Shown: positions 31,399 through 41,335 of the stretch, piece by piece
Layout: each line of letters opens with the position of its first letter
How positions within the stretch are numbered: position 1 is the stretch's first letter
Origin: Streptomyces sp. DHE7-1
GTDB taxonomy: Bacteria; Actinomycetota; Actinomycetes; Streptomycetales; Streptomycetaceae
Reading direction: 5' to 3'
Assembly: GCA_016432725.1 (NCBI GenBank)
Contig: JACJDG010000003.1
Span: 682,001 to 746,000 of the forward strand
Length of the DNA stretch: 64,000 nucleotides
The notes under the pieces: model-generated
Seen by the model: the letters and a program-made list of their open reading frames with translations, nothing else
Database searches by the model: none
Told to the model about the DNA's origin: nothing
Translations under genes and position numbers: made by a program

Positions 31399-32730
31399 TC
31401 AGATCCGGTAGCGGCGCAGGGCCGGCACCGCGGCGGCCAGCGCCAGCATCACCACGACCACCAGCGCGCCGCCGCCCGCCACGGCGGCCCTGGGGCCGAA
31501 CGCCGAGCCCGCGGTGCCGTGCAGCACGTCGGCGAGGCGCGGGCCGCCCGCCACCACCACGGTGAACACGCCCTGCATCCGGCCGCGCATGTCGTCGGTG
31601 GCGGCGGAGAGCAGGATGGCCCCGCGGAACACCATGGAGATCATGTCGGCGAGCCCGGCCGCGGCGAGGAAGGCGAAGGCCACCCAGAGGTTGCCGCTCA
31701 GCCCGGCCCCGGCGACGGCCGCGCCCCAGCCGACGACCGCGCCGATGACCATCCAGCCGTGCCGCCGCGCCCGGGAGAAGACGCCGGAGAACAGTCCGCC
31801 GAGCACCGCGCCGACCGGGATCCCGGCGAACAGCACGCCGAGCGCCAGGCCCGCGCCCCAGGGGGCGTAGGTCTCCGCGGCGAGCTGCGGGAAGAGGGCG
31901 CGGGGCATGCCGAGGACCATGGCCACGATGTCGGCGAGGAACGAGAGCAGCAGCACCTTGTGGCCGGAGATGTACCGGAAGCCGGCCGCGATCTCGCGCA
32001 CTCCGGCCCGCCGGGCTGCCCGCTCGCCGAGCGGCGGCAGCGCGGGCAGCCGGAACACCGCCCACACCGTGACGCACAGGGCCAGCGCGTCGATCAGGTA
32101 CAGCTCGGGCAGCCCGATGACCGGGATCAGCACACCGGCCAGCAGCGGTCCCGCGACCAGGCCGGTCTGCATCACGGTCGAGCCGAGGGCGTTCGCCGCG
32201 GGCAGTTCCCCGGCCGGTACGAGTCGGGCGATGGAGGCGTTGCGGGCCGGGGAGTTGAGCCCGAAGAACGCCTGCTGCAGCGCGAGCAGCAGCATGAGCA
32301 CGACGACGGAGTCCAGGCCCGAGACGGCCTGCGCCCAGAACAGCACCGAGGTCAGGGCGATCCCGGTGTTGGTGACCAGGAGCAGCTTTCGCCGGTCCAC
32401 CGTGTCGGCGACCGCCCCGCCCCAGAGCGCGAACACCACCATGGGCACCAGACCGGCGAGGCTCGCGTAGCCGACCCAGGCCGAGGAGTGGGTGATGTCG
32501 TAGATCTGCTTGGGCACGGCGACGGCGGTCAGCTGGCTGCCGACGGCGGTGACGATGGTCGACGACCACAGGCGCCGGAAGGCCGGGATGCGCAGCGGCC
32601 GGGTGTCCATCGCCCAGCGGCGCCAGCCTCGGCCGGGCGGAGCGGGGGCGGGCGGGGGACCCGCATCGGTGGTGCCGGGCCCGGTGCCGGTGGTCTTCGG
32701 TTCGGTGCCGCTGCTCTCGCTCGTGTCCAC
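31399..32730 (-). CDS. MFS transporter (enterobactin-exporter/MFS_3-like)
   Basis: 443-residue permease with about 12 hydrophobic helices. The loop 2-3 motif reads GGAVADTVDRRKLLL, and there is a symmetric motif GRMQGVF in the second half. A Pro/Gly-rich cytoplasmic N-terminus of about 45 residues precedes helix 1. The type is that of proton-driven efflux pumps for small molecules; substrate unknown. The start is the GTG at 32730. Frame intact; it shares a bidirectional terminator with the cyclic-nucleotide-binding gene. Confidence 0.88.
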   Translation of the reverse strand: MDTSESSGTEPKTTGTGPGTTDAGPPPAPAPPGRGWRRWAMDTRPLRIPAFRRLWSSTIVTAVGSQLTAVAVPKQIYDITHSSAWVGYASLAGLVPMVVFALWGGAVADTVDRRKLLLVTNTGIALTSVLFWAQAVSGLDSVVVLMLLLALQQAFFGLNSPARNASIARLVPAGELPAANALGSTVMQTGLVAGPLLAGVLIPVIGLPELYLIDALALCVTVWAVFRLPALPPLGERAARRAGVREIAAGFRYISGHKVLLLSFLADIVAMVLGMPRALFPQLAAETYAPWGAGLALGVLFAGIPVGAVLGGLFSGVFSRARRHGWMVIGAVVGWGAAVAGAGLSGNLWVAFAFLAAAGLADMISMVFRGAILLSAATDDMRGRMQGVFTVVVAGGPRLADVLHGTAGSAFGPRAAVAGGGALVVVVMLALAAAVPALRRYRI

Positions 32731-32851
32731 GGGGTTCCTGGTCGCTCGTCAGAGGTTGCTCGATACATCTTTCGATTCGAGGCCCACTATCGCAGGAACT
32801 CCTGAGGCTGCCCGACCACGTCGCGCCACGGGTCGGCGGGTGCCGGGGGCC

Positions 32852-33466
32852 TCAGGCGTCGAGGACCAGGGCGGCGCCGAGCGCCAGCATGGTGACCGCG
32901 ACCAGACCGTCCAGGACCCGCCAGGCGGTGGGCCGGGCGAGGACCCGGCCGAGCAGCCGGGCGCCGAAGCCGAGGACGGCGAACCAGCAGAGGCTGGCCA
33001 GGGCCGCGCCGAGGCCGAAGGTCCAGCGCAGCGGGCCGCGGTCGGCGGCGAGGGAACCGAGCAGGAAGACGGTGTCCAGGTAGACGTGCGGGTTGAGCCA
33101 GGTCATCGCCAGGCAGGTGAGCACCGCCCGCCGCCGGGAGCCCGCCGCCTCGCCCTCGGCCCGCAGTCCGTCGCCGGGCCGGAGGACGCGCCGGGCGGCG
33201 AGGGCGCCGTAGCAGAGCAGGAACGCTCCGCCCACGATCCCGACGGCCCGCACCGCGCCCGGCCAGGCCACGACGACCGCGCCGACGCCGCCGACGCCCA
33301 GCGCGATGAGCAGCGCGTCGGACAGGGCGCAGATCCCGACCACCGCGAGCACGGCGTCCCGGCGCACCCCCTGCCGCAGGACGAAGGCGTTCTGGGCACC
33401 GATGGCGACGATCAGGGAGAGCCCGGTGCCGAATCCGGCGGCCGCGGCGGTCAGGGCGTGGTTCAT
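32852..33466 (-). CDS. LysE/ArgO-family amino acid exporter
   Basis: 204 residues with five or six hydrophobic helices. The N-terminal LysE signature FGTGLSLIVAIGAQNAFVLRQGVRR is followed by TWLNPHVYLDTVFLLGSLA. The family exports basic amino acids (lysine, arginine). It is divergent from an ArgP/LysG-type LysR regulator with 69 bases between starts, the classic arrangement in which the regulator activates the exporter when intracellular basic amino acids rise. Frame intact. Confidence 0.92.
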   Translation of the reverse strand: MNHALTAAAAGFGTGLSLIVAIGAQNAFVLRQGVRRDAVLAVVGICALSDALLIALGVGGVGAVVVAWPGAVRAVGIVGGAFLLCYGALAARRVLRPGDGLRAEGEAAGSRRRAVLTCLAMTWLNPHVYLDTVFLLGSLAADRGPLRWTFGLGAALASLCWFAVLGFGARLLGRVLARPTAWRVLDGLVAVTMLALGAALVLDA

Positions 33467-33502
33467 GCCCTCGACGCTAGATCGGGGATCACTCCGCGTA
33501 CA

Positions 33503-33528
33503 GCTAAAGATTTTTACGTAGCATTAGC
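33503..33528. promoter_or_regulatory. Dyad in the exporter/LysR intergenic region
   Basis: GCTAA (33503-33507) and TTAGC (33524-33528) form an inverted repeat within an AT-rich stretch between the divergent starts. LysR-type regulators bind such interrupted dyads, so this is a candidate operator for the ArgP-like protein. Confidence 0.5.
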
Positions 33529-33535
33529 GCTCGTG

Positions 33536-34417
33536 ATGTCGGAGCTTCCCCTGGAGCAGGTGCGGACGCTGCTCGCCGTGGTGGACGAGGGCACGTTCGA
33601 CGCGGCGGCCGCGGCCCTGCGTCTGACGCCGTCGGCGGTCAGTCAGCGGGTCAAGGCGCTGGAGCAGCGCACCGGCCGGGTGCTGCTCCAGCGCACCAAG
33701 CCGGTGCGGCCCACGGAGTCCGGGGCGGTGCTGGTCCGGTTCGCCCGGCAGCTGGCCCGGCTGGAGCGGGACGCGCGCGGTGAGCTGGGGCTGAGCGGTG
33801 CCGGGGAGCCGACGCGGGTGTCGGTCGCGGTGAACGCGGACTCGCTGGCCACCTGGTTCCTCGGGGCGCTCACCGAGGTGCCCGGGCTCTGCTTCGAGCT
33901 GCACCGGGAGGACGAGGCGCACACGGCGGCGCTGCTGCGCGAGGGGCTGGTCATGGCGGCCGTGACCTCCTCGCCCGATCCGGTTCCGGGCTGCTCGGTC
34001 CGTGCGCTGGGGCGCATGCGCTATCTGCCGGCGGCCGCGCCGGAGTTCGCCGAGCGTCATCTGGGCGGGTCCCTGCCGGACCTGCTGCCCGCCGCGCCCG
34101 TCGTGGTCTTCGACCGCAAGGACGACTTCCAGGACGACTTCGTCAGACGGCTGGGCCGCGGGGCCGCGAGTTCGCTGCGGCACCATGTACCCACCTCCGA
34201 GGGCTTCGCCGACGCGGTCGCCGCGGGTCTGGGCTGGGGCATGATCCCGGAGGCCCAGGCCGGTCCGCTGCTGGCCGCGGGCCGCCTCGTGCTGCTGGCG
34301 CCGGACCGGAGCGTGGACGTCACCCTGTACTGGCAGCAGTGGAAGCTCGACTCCCCCGCCCTGGCGGCGCTGGCCGAGGCGGTGACGCGGGCCGCGGCCC
34401 GGGCGCTGCGCCGGTGA
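33536..34417 (+). CDS. LysR-type regulator, ArgP/LysG family
   Basis: 293-residue regulator with an N-terminal winged helix (EQVRTLLAVVDEGTFDAAAAALRLTPSAVSQRVKALEQRTGRVLL) and a periplasmic-binding-like effector domain (from about 90; VSVAVNADSLATWFL). ArgP/LysG proteins of this form sense lysine, arginine or histidine. It is divergent from the LysE exporter gene, its probable target. ATG 33536 directly follows an in-frame GTG. Frame intact. Confidence 0.92.
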   Translation: MSELPLEQVRTLLAVVDEGTFDAAAAALRLTPSAVSQRVKALEQRTGRVLLQRTKPVRPTESGAVLVRFARQLARLERDARGELGLSGAGEPTRVSVAVNADSLATWFLGALTEVPGLCFELHREDEAHTAALLREGLVMAAVTSSPDPVPGCSVRALGRMRYLPAAAPEFAERHLGGSLPDLLPAAPVVVFDRKDDFQDDFVRRLGRGAASSLRHHVPTSEGFADAVAAGLGWGMIPEAQAGPLLAAGRLVLLAPDRSVDVTLYWQQWKLDSPALAALAEAVTRAAARALRR

Positions 34418-34447
34418 TCGGGAGGAACGGGGGCGCGGTCCCGGCCC

Positions 34448-35155
34448 TCAGGGCCGCTGGGTGCCGAGCCGTGCGGCCGCGCTGTCCAGCAGCATCTCCA
34501 GGGCCGTCGGATAGGCGCTGGTGACCATGCGCCGGGCCAGCAGGGGGGCCGCCTCGGCGATTCGGGGGTGGGTGTCACGGGGCAGGCGGGCGTAGGTGGA
34601 GTGCCACTTGTCCTCGTCGGCGCGCAGGGAGGCGCTGGGAAGGGCCAGTGACGCGGAGTCCAGGGCGGCGAAGGCCAGGGTCTGGTCGATGAAGGCGTGG
34701 TAGACGCGGACCGTCTCCGGCAGCGGGAACCCCGCCGAGCGCAGGACCTCCAGCACGGCCTCGTCGGCGGCCAGTTCATGGGCGCGGCCGGTGACCCGGT
34801 TGGCGGTGAGCAGCGCCGCCTGCGGATGCGCGACGTACACGCCGTGGAGGCGCAGTCCGATCGTCCGCAGGTCCTCCCGCCACCGTCCGGTCGGCTCCCA
34901 GCCGGCCAGCGCCTCGCCGATGAGCGCGTCGCCGATGGCCAGGGTCAGTTCGTCCATGCCCCGGAAGTACCGGTACAGCGTGCTGGGGTCGCAGTCCAGG
35001 GCGAGACCGAGGCGGCGGGCGGTGAGCCCGCTGCTGCCGTGCTCGCGCAGCAGCCGCAGCGCGGTCGCGACGATCAGCTTCTCGGACAGCACGGTGCCGC
35101 CACGGGTCGGGCGGCGCCGGCGCCGCCTCTCCTCGGGCACGACGGGCTTGGGCAC
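34448..35155 (-). CDS. TetR-family regulator with TetR_C domain
   Basis: 235 residues: basic N-tail (EERRRRRRPTRGG), then the helix-turn-helix ATALRLLREHGSSGLTARRLGLALDCDPSTLYRYF, and a TetR_C-type ligand domain. The start is the GTG at 35155 with GGAAGGAG upstream. It is divergent from the saccharopine-dehydrogenase-like gene with 157 bases between, so that gene is the likely target. The intergenic space has repeated elements at 35260-35289. Frame intact. Confidence 0.88.
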   Translation of the reverse strand: MPKPVVPEERRRRRRPTRGGTVLSEKLIVATALRLLREHGSSGLTARRLGLALDCDPSTLYRYFRGMDELTLAIGDALIGEALAGWEPTGRWREDLRTIGLRLHGVYVAHPQAALLTANRVTGRAHELAADEAVLEVLRSAGFPLPETVRVYHAFIDQTLAFAALDSASLALPSASLRADEDKWHSTYARLPRDTHPRIAEAAPLLARRMVTSAYPTALEMLLDSAAARLGTQRP

Positions 35156-35259
35156 AGCGGCTCCTTCCGGTCTTATGCCAACGCCATTGACCTTACGCCA
35201 CCGTCCGGCGTTGGATTCCGGGCAAGGCGCGCCTGCCCCGATGTTCCGTTTCCGTTCGT

Positions 35260-35289
35260 GACCGTGGTCGTCCACGACCGTGGTCGTCC
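35260..35289. promoter_or_regulatory. Tandem repeat, operator candidate between TetR and dehydrogenase genes
   Basis: The 14-mer GACCGTGGTCGTCC occurs twice (35260-35273 and 35276-35289). Within the pair, GGTCGT-CC-ACGACC also forms a dyad. It lies 23-53 bases upstream of the dehydrogenase ATG, where a TetR-type repressor would bind. Confidence 0.5.
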
Positions 35290-35312
35290 GTGTCAGGCAG
35301 GGAGTTTCCGTC

Positions 35313-36532
35313 ATGCGTGTACTGCTCGTGGGAGCCGGTGGAGTCGGCACCGCCATCACCCGGATCGCGGCCCGGCGTCCGTTCCTCGACCTGATGGTGG
35401 TCGCCGACTACGACCCGGCGCGGGCCGGGGCCGCGGTCGCGGCCCTCGGCGGGGCCGGGGACAGGTTCGTCGCCGAACAGGTGGACGCGGGCGACGAGGC
35501 CGGGGTCGCCGCGCTGCTCGCCCGGCACGGCTGCGACGTGCTGCTCAACGCCACCGACCCGCGGTTCGTCATGCCCCTGTTCCGGGCGGCGCGCGCGGCC
35601 GGCGCGACCTACCTGGACATGGCGATGTCGCTGTCCAGGCCGCACCCGGAGCGCCCGTACGAGGAGTGCGGGGTCAAGCTGGGCGACGAGCAGTTCGCGC
35701 TGGCCGGGGAGTGGGAGAAGGCGGGCGCGCTCGCCCTGGTGGGCATGGGGGTGGAACCGGGCCTGTCGGACGTGTTCGCCCGCTACGCGACCGACGAGCT
35801 CTTCGACACCGTCGAGGAGATCGGTGTCCGCGACGGCGCGGATCTCACCGTGGACGGCTACGACTTCGCGCCCTCGTTCAGCATCTGGACCACCATCGAG
35901 GAGTGCCTGAACCCGCCGGTCGTGTACGAGACCGGGCGGGGCTGGTTCACCACCGCCCCTTCAGCGAGCCCGAGGTGTTCGACTTCCCCGAGGGGATCGG
36001 GCCGGTGGAGTGCGTGAACGTGGAGCACGAGGAGGTGCTGCTGATGCCGCGCTGGGTCGGCGCGGACCGGGTCACCTTCAAGTACGGGCTGGGCCGGGAG
36101 TTCGTCGAGACGCTGAAGACCCTGCACCGCCTGGGACTTGACCGCACCGAACCGGTGACCGTGCCGGGCCCCGACGGGCCGGTCGCGGTCTCGCCGCGGG
36201 ACGTGGTCGCCGCGTGCCTGCCGGACCCGGCGACGCTGGGCGAGCGGATGCGCGGTAAGACCTGCGCGGGCACCTGGGTGCGCGGCACGAAGGACGGGGC
36301 GCCGCGTGAGGTGTACCTCTACCACGTGGTCGACAACCAGTGGTCCATGGCGGAGTACGGGTGCCAGGCGGTGGTGTGGCAGACGGCGGTCAATCCGGTC
36401 GTCGCCCTCGAACTCCTCGCCACCGGCGCCTGGTCGGGCACCGGCGTCCTCGGCCCGGAGGCCTTCCCCGCCGGCCCGTTCCTCGACCTGCTGACCGCGT
36501 ACGGCTCCCCGTGGGGCATGCGCGAGCAGTGA
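35313..36532 (+). CDS. Saccharopine dehydrogenase-like NAD(P)-binding protein, one frameshift
   Basis: About 406 residues. N-terminal Rossmann fold VLLVGAGGVGTAITRIAARR with CDVLLNATDPRFVMPLFRAA; catalytic-domain blocks YLDMAMSLSRPHPERPY and GMGVEPGLSDVFARYATDEL; and, after a break near 35958 (a run of five C reduced to four), FSEPEVFDFPEGIGPVECVNVEHEEV. Family enzymes act in lysine or polyamine metabolism. The TetR regulator upstream and the lysine-type exporter nearby are compatible with amino-acid metabolism, but a specific reaction cannot be assigned. ATG 35313 has GGGAG upstream. Confidence 0.86.
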
Positions 36533-36653
36533 CCGCGAGGCGGTCCGCGCCGGCCCGTCCCTCAACTCCCTGTTTCATGCCGTCCCTAGCGGTCACCCGA
36601 AGTGGAAGCACACATTCGACTGGCACGGACGACTCGAACCGGAGGAGACTTCG

Positions 36654-36905
36654 ATGGACAACTGGCGCGAACATGCCGCGTGCCGTCACGAGGACCCCGA
36701 CCTGTTCTTCCCCATCGGCACCACCGGACCTTCGCAGGTGCAGGCACAGGAGGCGAAGGCGGTGTGCGGGGGCTGCCCCGTACGGGAACAGTGTCTGGAC
36801 TGGGCCCTGGACACGGGCCAGACCATCGGCATCTGGGGCGGTACGACCGAGACGGAGCGCCGCGCGCTCAGGCGCCGCGTCCGCTCGCGGCAGCGCTCCG
36901 GCTGA
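36654..36905 (+). CDS. WhiB-like [4Fe-4S] regulator (WhiB1/WblE type)
   Basis: 83-residue WhiB-family protein. Four Cys (10, 38, 41, 47; C-x2-C-x5-C in the core) would hold a [4Fe-4S] cluster. GIWGG (59-63) is the sigma-contact turn, followed by a basic tail RRALRRRVRSRQRSG for DNA binding. Length and the FFPIGTTGP segment resemble WhiB1/WblE. These proteins bind region 4 of the principal sigma factor and respond to nitric oxide or oxygen. GGAGGAG lies upstream of the ATG. Followed by a bidirectional terminator. Confidence 0.93.
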   Translation: MDNWREHAACRHEDPDLFFPIGTTGPSQVQAQEAKAVCGGCPVREQCLDWALDTGQTIGIWGGTTETERRALRRRVRSRQRSG

Positions 36906-36961
36906 ACCGGCCGCCGGGCGCCCGTCCCTCGCACCGGGGATGCGGCCCGGTGCCACGTACT

Positions 36962-36995
36962 CGCACCGCCGGGGCATGCCCGCCACGGCGGTGCG
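36962..36995. terminator. 10-bp stem-loop between whiB-like and peptidase genes
   Basis: CGCACCGCCG (36962-36971) and CGGCGGTGCG (36986-36995) pair perfectly around 14 bases that contain GGGCATGCCC. The hairpin lies between the convergent stops at 36905 and 37003. Confidence 0.65.
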
Positions 36996-37002
36996 GCCGC
37001 GT

Positions 37003-38429
37003 CTAGGCCCGGCCGGGCTTGCCCCGCTCGTGGAGCCAGGTGCGGAACAGGCCGTCCAGGTTCTTGCCGGACACCCGCTCGGCGAGTCCGGTGAACTGGG
37101 CGGTCGTGCCGTGCCCGGTGCGGTGCGCGGTCGCCCAGGCGCGCAGGATGCGGAAGAAGTCCCGGTCACCGACGGCCCGGCGCAGCTCGTGCAGGGTCAT
37201 CGCGCCGCGGGCGTAGACGGGGGTGTCGAAGATGTTCTCCCCGCTGCCCGGGTCACCGGGCGGGAAGGCCCACAGCCGGTCGCTCGCGGGGCGGGCGTAG
37301 AGCGCGTCGAACGCCTTCTGCGCGCTGTCGCCGCCGTGCTGCTCGGAGTAGAGCCACTCGGCGTAGGTCGCGAAGCCCTCGTTCAGCCAGATGTCCTTCC
37401 AGGCGGTCAGCGAGACCGAGTCGCCGAACCACTGGTGGGCGTTCTCGTGGACGAGTGTGCTCACGTCGGGCGCCGAGTCGTAGAGGGGCCGGCTCTGGGT
37501 CTCCAGGGCGTAGCCGACGTCGGGCGCGTGGTCGACGACGGAACCCGCGGCCCGGAACGGGTACGGCCCGAACAGTCCGCTCTCCCACTTCAGCACGGAG
37601 GGCAGCTTCTTCAGCACGGGTGCCGCCGCGCGCGCCTCCCGCGGGTCGACCGCGTTGTACACCTGGACACCGTCGGGGGTCGTGTACCGCTCCACCTGGA
37701 ACTTGCCGACGGTGGCGGTGGCCAGGTAGGCGGCCATGGGCTCGGCCTGGTGCCAGCGGAAGGTGGTGCGGCCGTGCGCGGTGCGCGTGCCGCGCAGGAC
37801 GCCGTTGGCGACGGCGGTGCGTCCCTCGGGGACCGTGATCGTGAAGTCGTACGACGACTTGTCCTTGGGGTGGTTGTTCGCCGGGAACCAGGTCATCGCG
37901 CCCTGCGGCTCCCCGGCGACGAACGCCCCGTCGTCGGTGGGGATCCAGCCGTCCGCCGAGCCGTCCGGGTCGGTGACCGGGCCGGGGGTGCCCTGGTAGG
38001 AGACGGTGACCCGGAACCGCTGGCCCGCGCGCAAGGTGTGCGGCGGGGTGACGACGAGCTCCTGGCCGTCGCGGCGGAAGGCCGCGCGGTGGCCGCCGAC
38101 GGTGACGCCGGTGACCTTCAGGCCCGAGAGGTCCAGGTCGAAGCGGGTCAGCCGCTGGGTGGCGCGCGCGGTGAGGACGGCCGTGCCGTCCAGGTGCCGG
38201 GAGGCGGTGTCGTAACGGAGCGTCAGGTCGTAGTGGCCGACGTGGTAGCCGCCGTTGCCGCTGAGGGGAAGTAGGGGTCGCCCGCGCCGGCGGCGCCGGT
38301 CGTGCCGGCCGCCGCGGGGCCGGCGGCCCCGAGCAGCGCCGCCACGGCGACGGGGACGGTGGCGAGGACCGCCTCACGGCGGAGAACTGCGGTACGTCGG
38401 CTGCTGGCCTGTCTGCGCGGTGGCGTCAC
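37003..38429 (-). CDS. Secreted M1-family aminopeptidase, one frameshift
   Basis: About 475-residue metallopeptidase with a Sec signal (TVPVAVAALLGAAGPAAAGT). After a break near 38266 (C run of five read as four) the N-terminal beta domain follows (YHVGHYDLTLRYD). The catalytic site is VHENAHQWFGDSVSLTAWKDIWLNEGFATYAEW, shown here as two blocks: zinc ligands HENAH with the third ligand in NEGFATYAEW. The aminopeptidase exopeptidase motif reads QGAMTWFPANN rather than strict GAMEN. It lacks the long C-terminal ERAP1-like domain, so it is a short M1 form. The start is GTG 38429 with GGAGGAACG. Confidence 0.88.
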
Positions 38430-38600
38430 GGACGTTCCTCCGAGGGGGGTGGTGAAAGATCGTTTCCGCAGAAGAGTAGGCGCGGAACCGGCCCGGTTTC
38501 GCCCTCATTCCGGTCAAGTCACGCCGCGTCGCCGCCCGGTGGGCCGCCCGCCCGGCAGTACGCTCGCAGCACCGTCCGCGACCCGAGAGGAGCCCCGACC

Positions 38601-38951
38601 GTGAGCGTGCGCGTGCGCCGGATCTACGAACCGCCGGAGGCGGACGACGGACTGCGGGTGCTGGTGGACCGGCTGTGGCCGCGCGGGGTGTCCAAGGACG
38701 AGGCCCGGGTGGACGAGTGGCCCAAGGGACTCACGCCGTCGAACGAGCTGCGCAAGTGGTTCCACGGTTCGGAGGGCTCCTTCGAGGAGTTCCGCGGCCG
38801 CTACGAGGCCGAGCTCGCCGCACCCGAGGCCGCCGAACTGCTCGACGGGCTGCGGACCTCGGCGCGCGAGGGCCGGGTGACGCTGCTCACGGCGTCCAGG
38901 ACGCCGGAGCAGAGCCACGCCTCCGTGCTGGTGGAACTGCTGCGCGGTTGA
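38601..38951 (+). CDS. DUF488 domain protein
   Basis: 116 residues: VRVRRIYEPPEADDGLRVLV, DRLWPRGVSKDEARVDEW and GRVTLLTASRTPEQSHASVL. This is the short DUF488 (MarR-associated-type) family, conserved and of unknown function. GTG 38601 is preceded by GAGAGGAGC. The stop is 35 bases from the convergent flavoprotein gene. Frame intact. Confidence 0.82.
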   Translation: MSVRVRRIYEPPEADDGLRVLVDRLWPRGVSKDEARVDEWPKGLTPSNELRKWFHGSEGSFEEFRGRYEAELAAPEAAELLDGLRTSAREGRVTLLTASRTPEQSHASVLVELLRG

Positions 38952-38985
38952 ATACGGCCCTCCGGCCCGGCCCCCGCGCCCGTCG

Positions 38986-40697
38986 TCAGCCCGTCTGCCG
39001 CGCCGCCGCCCGTCCGGCCGCGCGGCCCGAGAAGAGGCAGCCGCCGAGGAAGGTGCCCTCCAGGGCGTTGTAGCCGTGCACACCGCCGCCGCCGAAGCCC
39101 GCCACCTCGCCCGCCGCGTACAGCCCCTCGATCGGGGTGCCGTCGGCGCCGAGGGCCCGGGAGTCGAGGTCGGTCTGGATGCCGCCGAGTGTCTTGCGGG
39201 TCAGGACGTGCAGCCGGACGCCGATGAGCGGGCCCGCCTCCGGGTCCAGGATGCGGTGCGGGGAGGCGACCCGGCCGAGCCGGTCGCCGATGTAGCGGCG
39301 GGCGTTGCGGATGCCCTGGATCTGGGAGTCCTTGCTGTAGGGGTTGGCCATCTGCAGGTCGCGGGCCTCGATCTGGCGGCGCACCTCGGCCGCGTCCAGC
39401 AGCGGCTCGGCGGTGAGGGCGTTCATCTTCTCCACCAGCTGCTCCAGGGTGCCCGCGGTGACGAAGTCCGCGCCCTTGTCGAGGAAGGCCCGCACCGGGG
39501 CCGGGGCGCCCTTGCCCAGCAGCCGGTCGCGCAGCACGGCCCTGCGGTCCTTGGCGGTGATGTCCGGATTCTGTTCGGAGCCGGAGAGCGCGAACTCCTT
39601 CTCGATGATCTTCCGGGTGAGGATGAACCAGGAGTGGTCGTGGCCTGCGATGTCCTCGGTGGTGCGCAGGTACTCGAGCGTGCCGAGGGTGTCGTAGCCG
39701 GGCAGGCACGGATCGGGGAGCCGGCGCCCGAGGGCGTCGAGCCAGACGGAGGAGGGGCCGGGCAGGATGCGGATGCCGTGGCCGGGCCAGACGGGGTCCC
39801 AGTTCTGCAGGCCCTCGGTGTAGTGCCACATGCGGTCCCGGTTGACCAGGCGCACGCCCGCCTCGGCGCTGATGTCGAGCATCCGGCCGTCGACGTAGGC
39901 GGGGACGCCGGTGACCATCTCGGCGGGGGTGTGCCGAGCCGTTCGGGCCAGTAGCGGCGGACGATGTCGTGGTCGGCTCCGATGCCGCCGCTGGTGACGA
40001 TCACGGCCCGGGCGGTGAGTTCGAAGTCGCCGGCGCGCTCGCGGCTGGAGGCGGCGCCGCGCGGGGAGTCGTCCGCGGCGAGGACGGTGCCCCGCACTCC
40101 GCGCGCCGCGCCGTCCTCGATGACCAGTTCGTCGACCCGGTGACGGTGGTGGAAGGTGAGCAGTCCGTCCCGTGCCGCCTGCCGGGCGTACTCGACGAAC
40201 GGTTCGACCACACCGGTGCCGGTGCCCCAGGCGATGTGGAAGCGGGGCACGGAGTTGCCGTGGCCGCCGGCCCTGAGGTCGCCGCGCTCGGCCCAGCCCA
40301 CGGTGGGCAGCAGTTCGATGCCGTGCCCGCGCAGCCAGGAGCGCTTCTCACCGGCCGCCCACTCGACGTAGGCGCGGGCCCAGCGCACCGCCCAGGAGTC
40401 CTCGTCGGCGAGCCGGTCGAACCGCGCGCTGCCCTGCCAGTCGTTCCAGGCGAGGTCGAGGGAGTCCTTGATGCCGAGCCGGCGCTGCTCGGGCGAGTCG
40501 ACGAGGAAGAGCCCGCCGAAGGACCAGAACGCCTGGCCGCCGAGGTTGGCGGCGTTCTCCTGGTCGACCAGGGCGACCCTGCGGCCCTGGCGGTTGAGTT
40601 CGTGCGCCGCGACCAGGCCGGCGAGGCCCGCTCCGACGACGATGACGTCCGCGTCCATGGCGGCCATGGGCTCCGTGTCCTTCCGTCCGCGACTCAT
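38986..40697 (-). CDS. FAD-binding dehydrogenase (fumarate reductase/3-ketosteroid-dehydrogenase type), one frameshift
   Basis: About 570-residue flavoprotein. N-terminal dinucleotide fold ADVIVVGAGLAGLVAAHELN, then GGQAFWSFGGLFLVDSPEQRR, ARAVIVTSGGIGADHDIVRRYWPERLG, and after a break near 39926 (C6 read as C5) the rest, ending with GLYAAGEVAGFGGGG and NALEGTFLGGCLFSGRAAG, the FAD_binding_2 C-terminal signature. The substrate is unknown; related enzymes dehydrogenate steroids or reduce fumarate-like acids. ATG 40697 overlaps the TetR stop (ATGA); ATG 40667 has a better ribosome site (GGACGGAAGGA). Confidence 0.87.
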
Positions 40698-41322
40698 TCG
40701 GGGCGCCGCTGCCGTCGGTCAGCAGGGCGGTGAGCAGTTGCTTCAGCCAGCCGCGGGCGGCGTCGACGTCCCTGTCCAGCAGGAGCTGGGTGGTGACGCC
40801 GTCGTAGGCCGCGACCACCGCGCGGGCGGCGCCGTCGGCGTCGCCGAGCACGGCGGGCAGTTCGGTGTGGCCCCGGACCCGGCCGAGGCGGTCGGCGACG
40901 GCCTCGCGCAGCCGGGCACGGTGGTCGAGGAGAGCCTCGGCGACGGCCGGGTCACGGGCCGCGTGCACCAGGAAGTCGGTCTTGACGAGCAGCCAGTCCA
41001 CGTCGAGCAGCAGGACCTCGGTCACCCGGTCCACGGAGGCCGGGACGTCCAGGCCGGGCCCGTCCTGCGCGAGCGCGTCGGCCACCTGGCCCGCGATGAG
41101 GTCGGCCCGCTCCCGGTAGAGGGCGAAGAACAGCTCGTCCAGGGTGGCGAAGTTGGAGTAGAAGGCGCCCCGGCTGTAGCCGGCGGCCTCGCAGACCTCC
41201 TCGATGGAGACCCTGCCGAACCCCTTGGCCGCGAACACCGCGAAGGCGGCGTCGAGCAGGTTCGCCCGGGTCCGGGCCCGCCGCCTCGTGACGCGCCGGG
41301 CCGTGTCGTCCTTGGCCGCCAT
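40694..41322 (-). CDS. TetR-family regulator, one frameshift at the 3' end
   Basis: About 209 residues. The helix-turn-helix lies in AAFAVFAAKGFGRVSIEEVCEAAGYSRGAFYSNF and the ligand domain follows. A lost C near 40701 hides the stop; repaired, it ends GSGAPE with TGA at 40694-40696, overlapping the start of the flavoprotein gene. ATG 41322 has AAGGGGGG upstream. Two dyads of the same type lie just upstream (41336-41369), pointing to autorepression and control of the coupled flavoprotein gene. Confidence 0.87.
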
Positions 41323-41335
41323 GGACCCCCCTTTC

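Noticed and set aside
36620..36640. T-loop-like string (GACTCGAACC) suggesting a tRNA
   Set aside because: No acceptor stem, anticodon arm or D arm can be drawn around it; it lies in the leader of the whiB-like gene.
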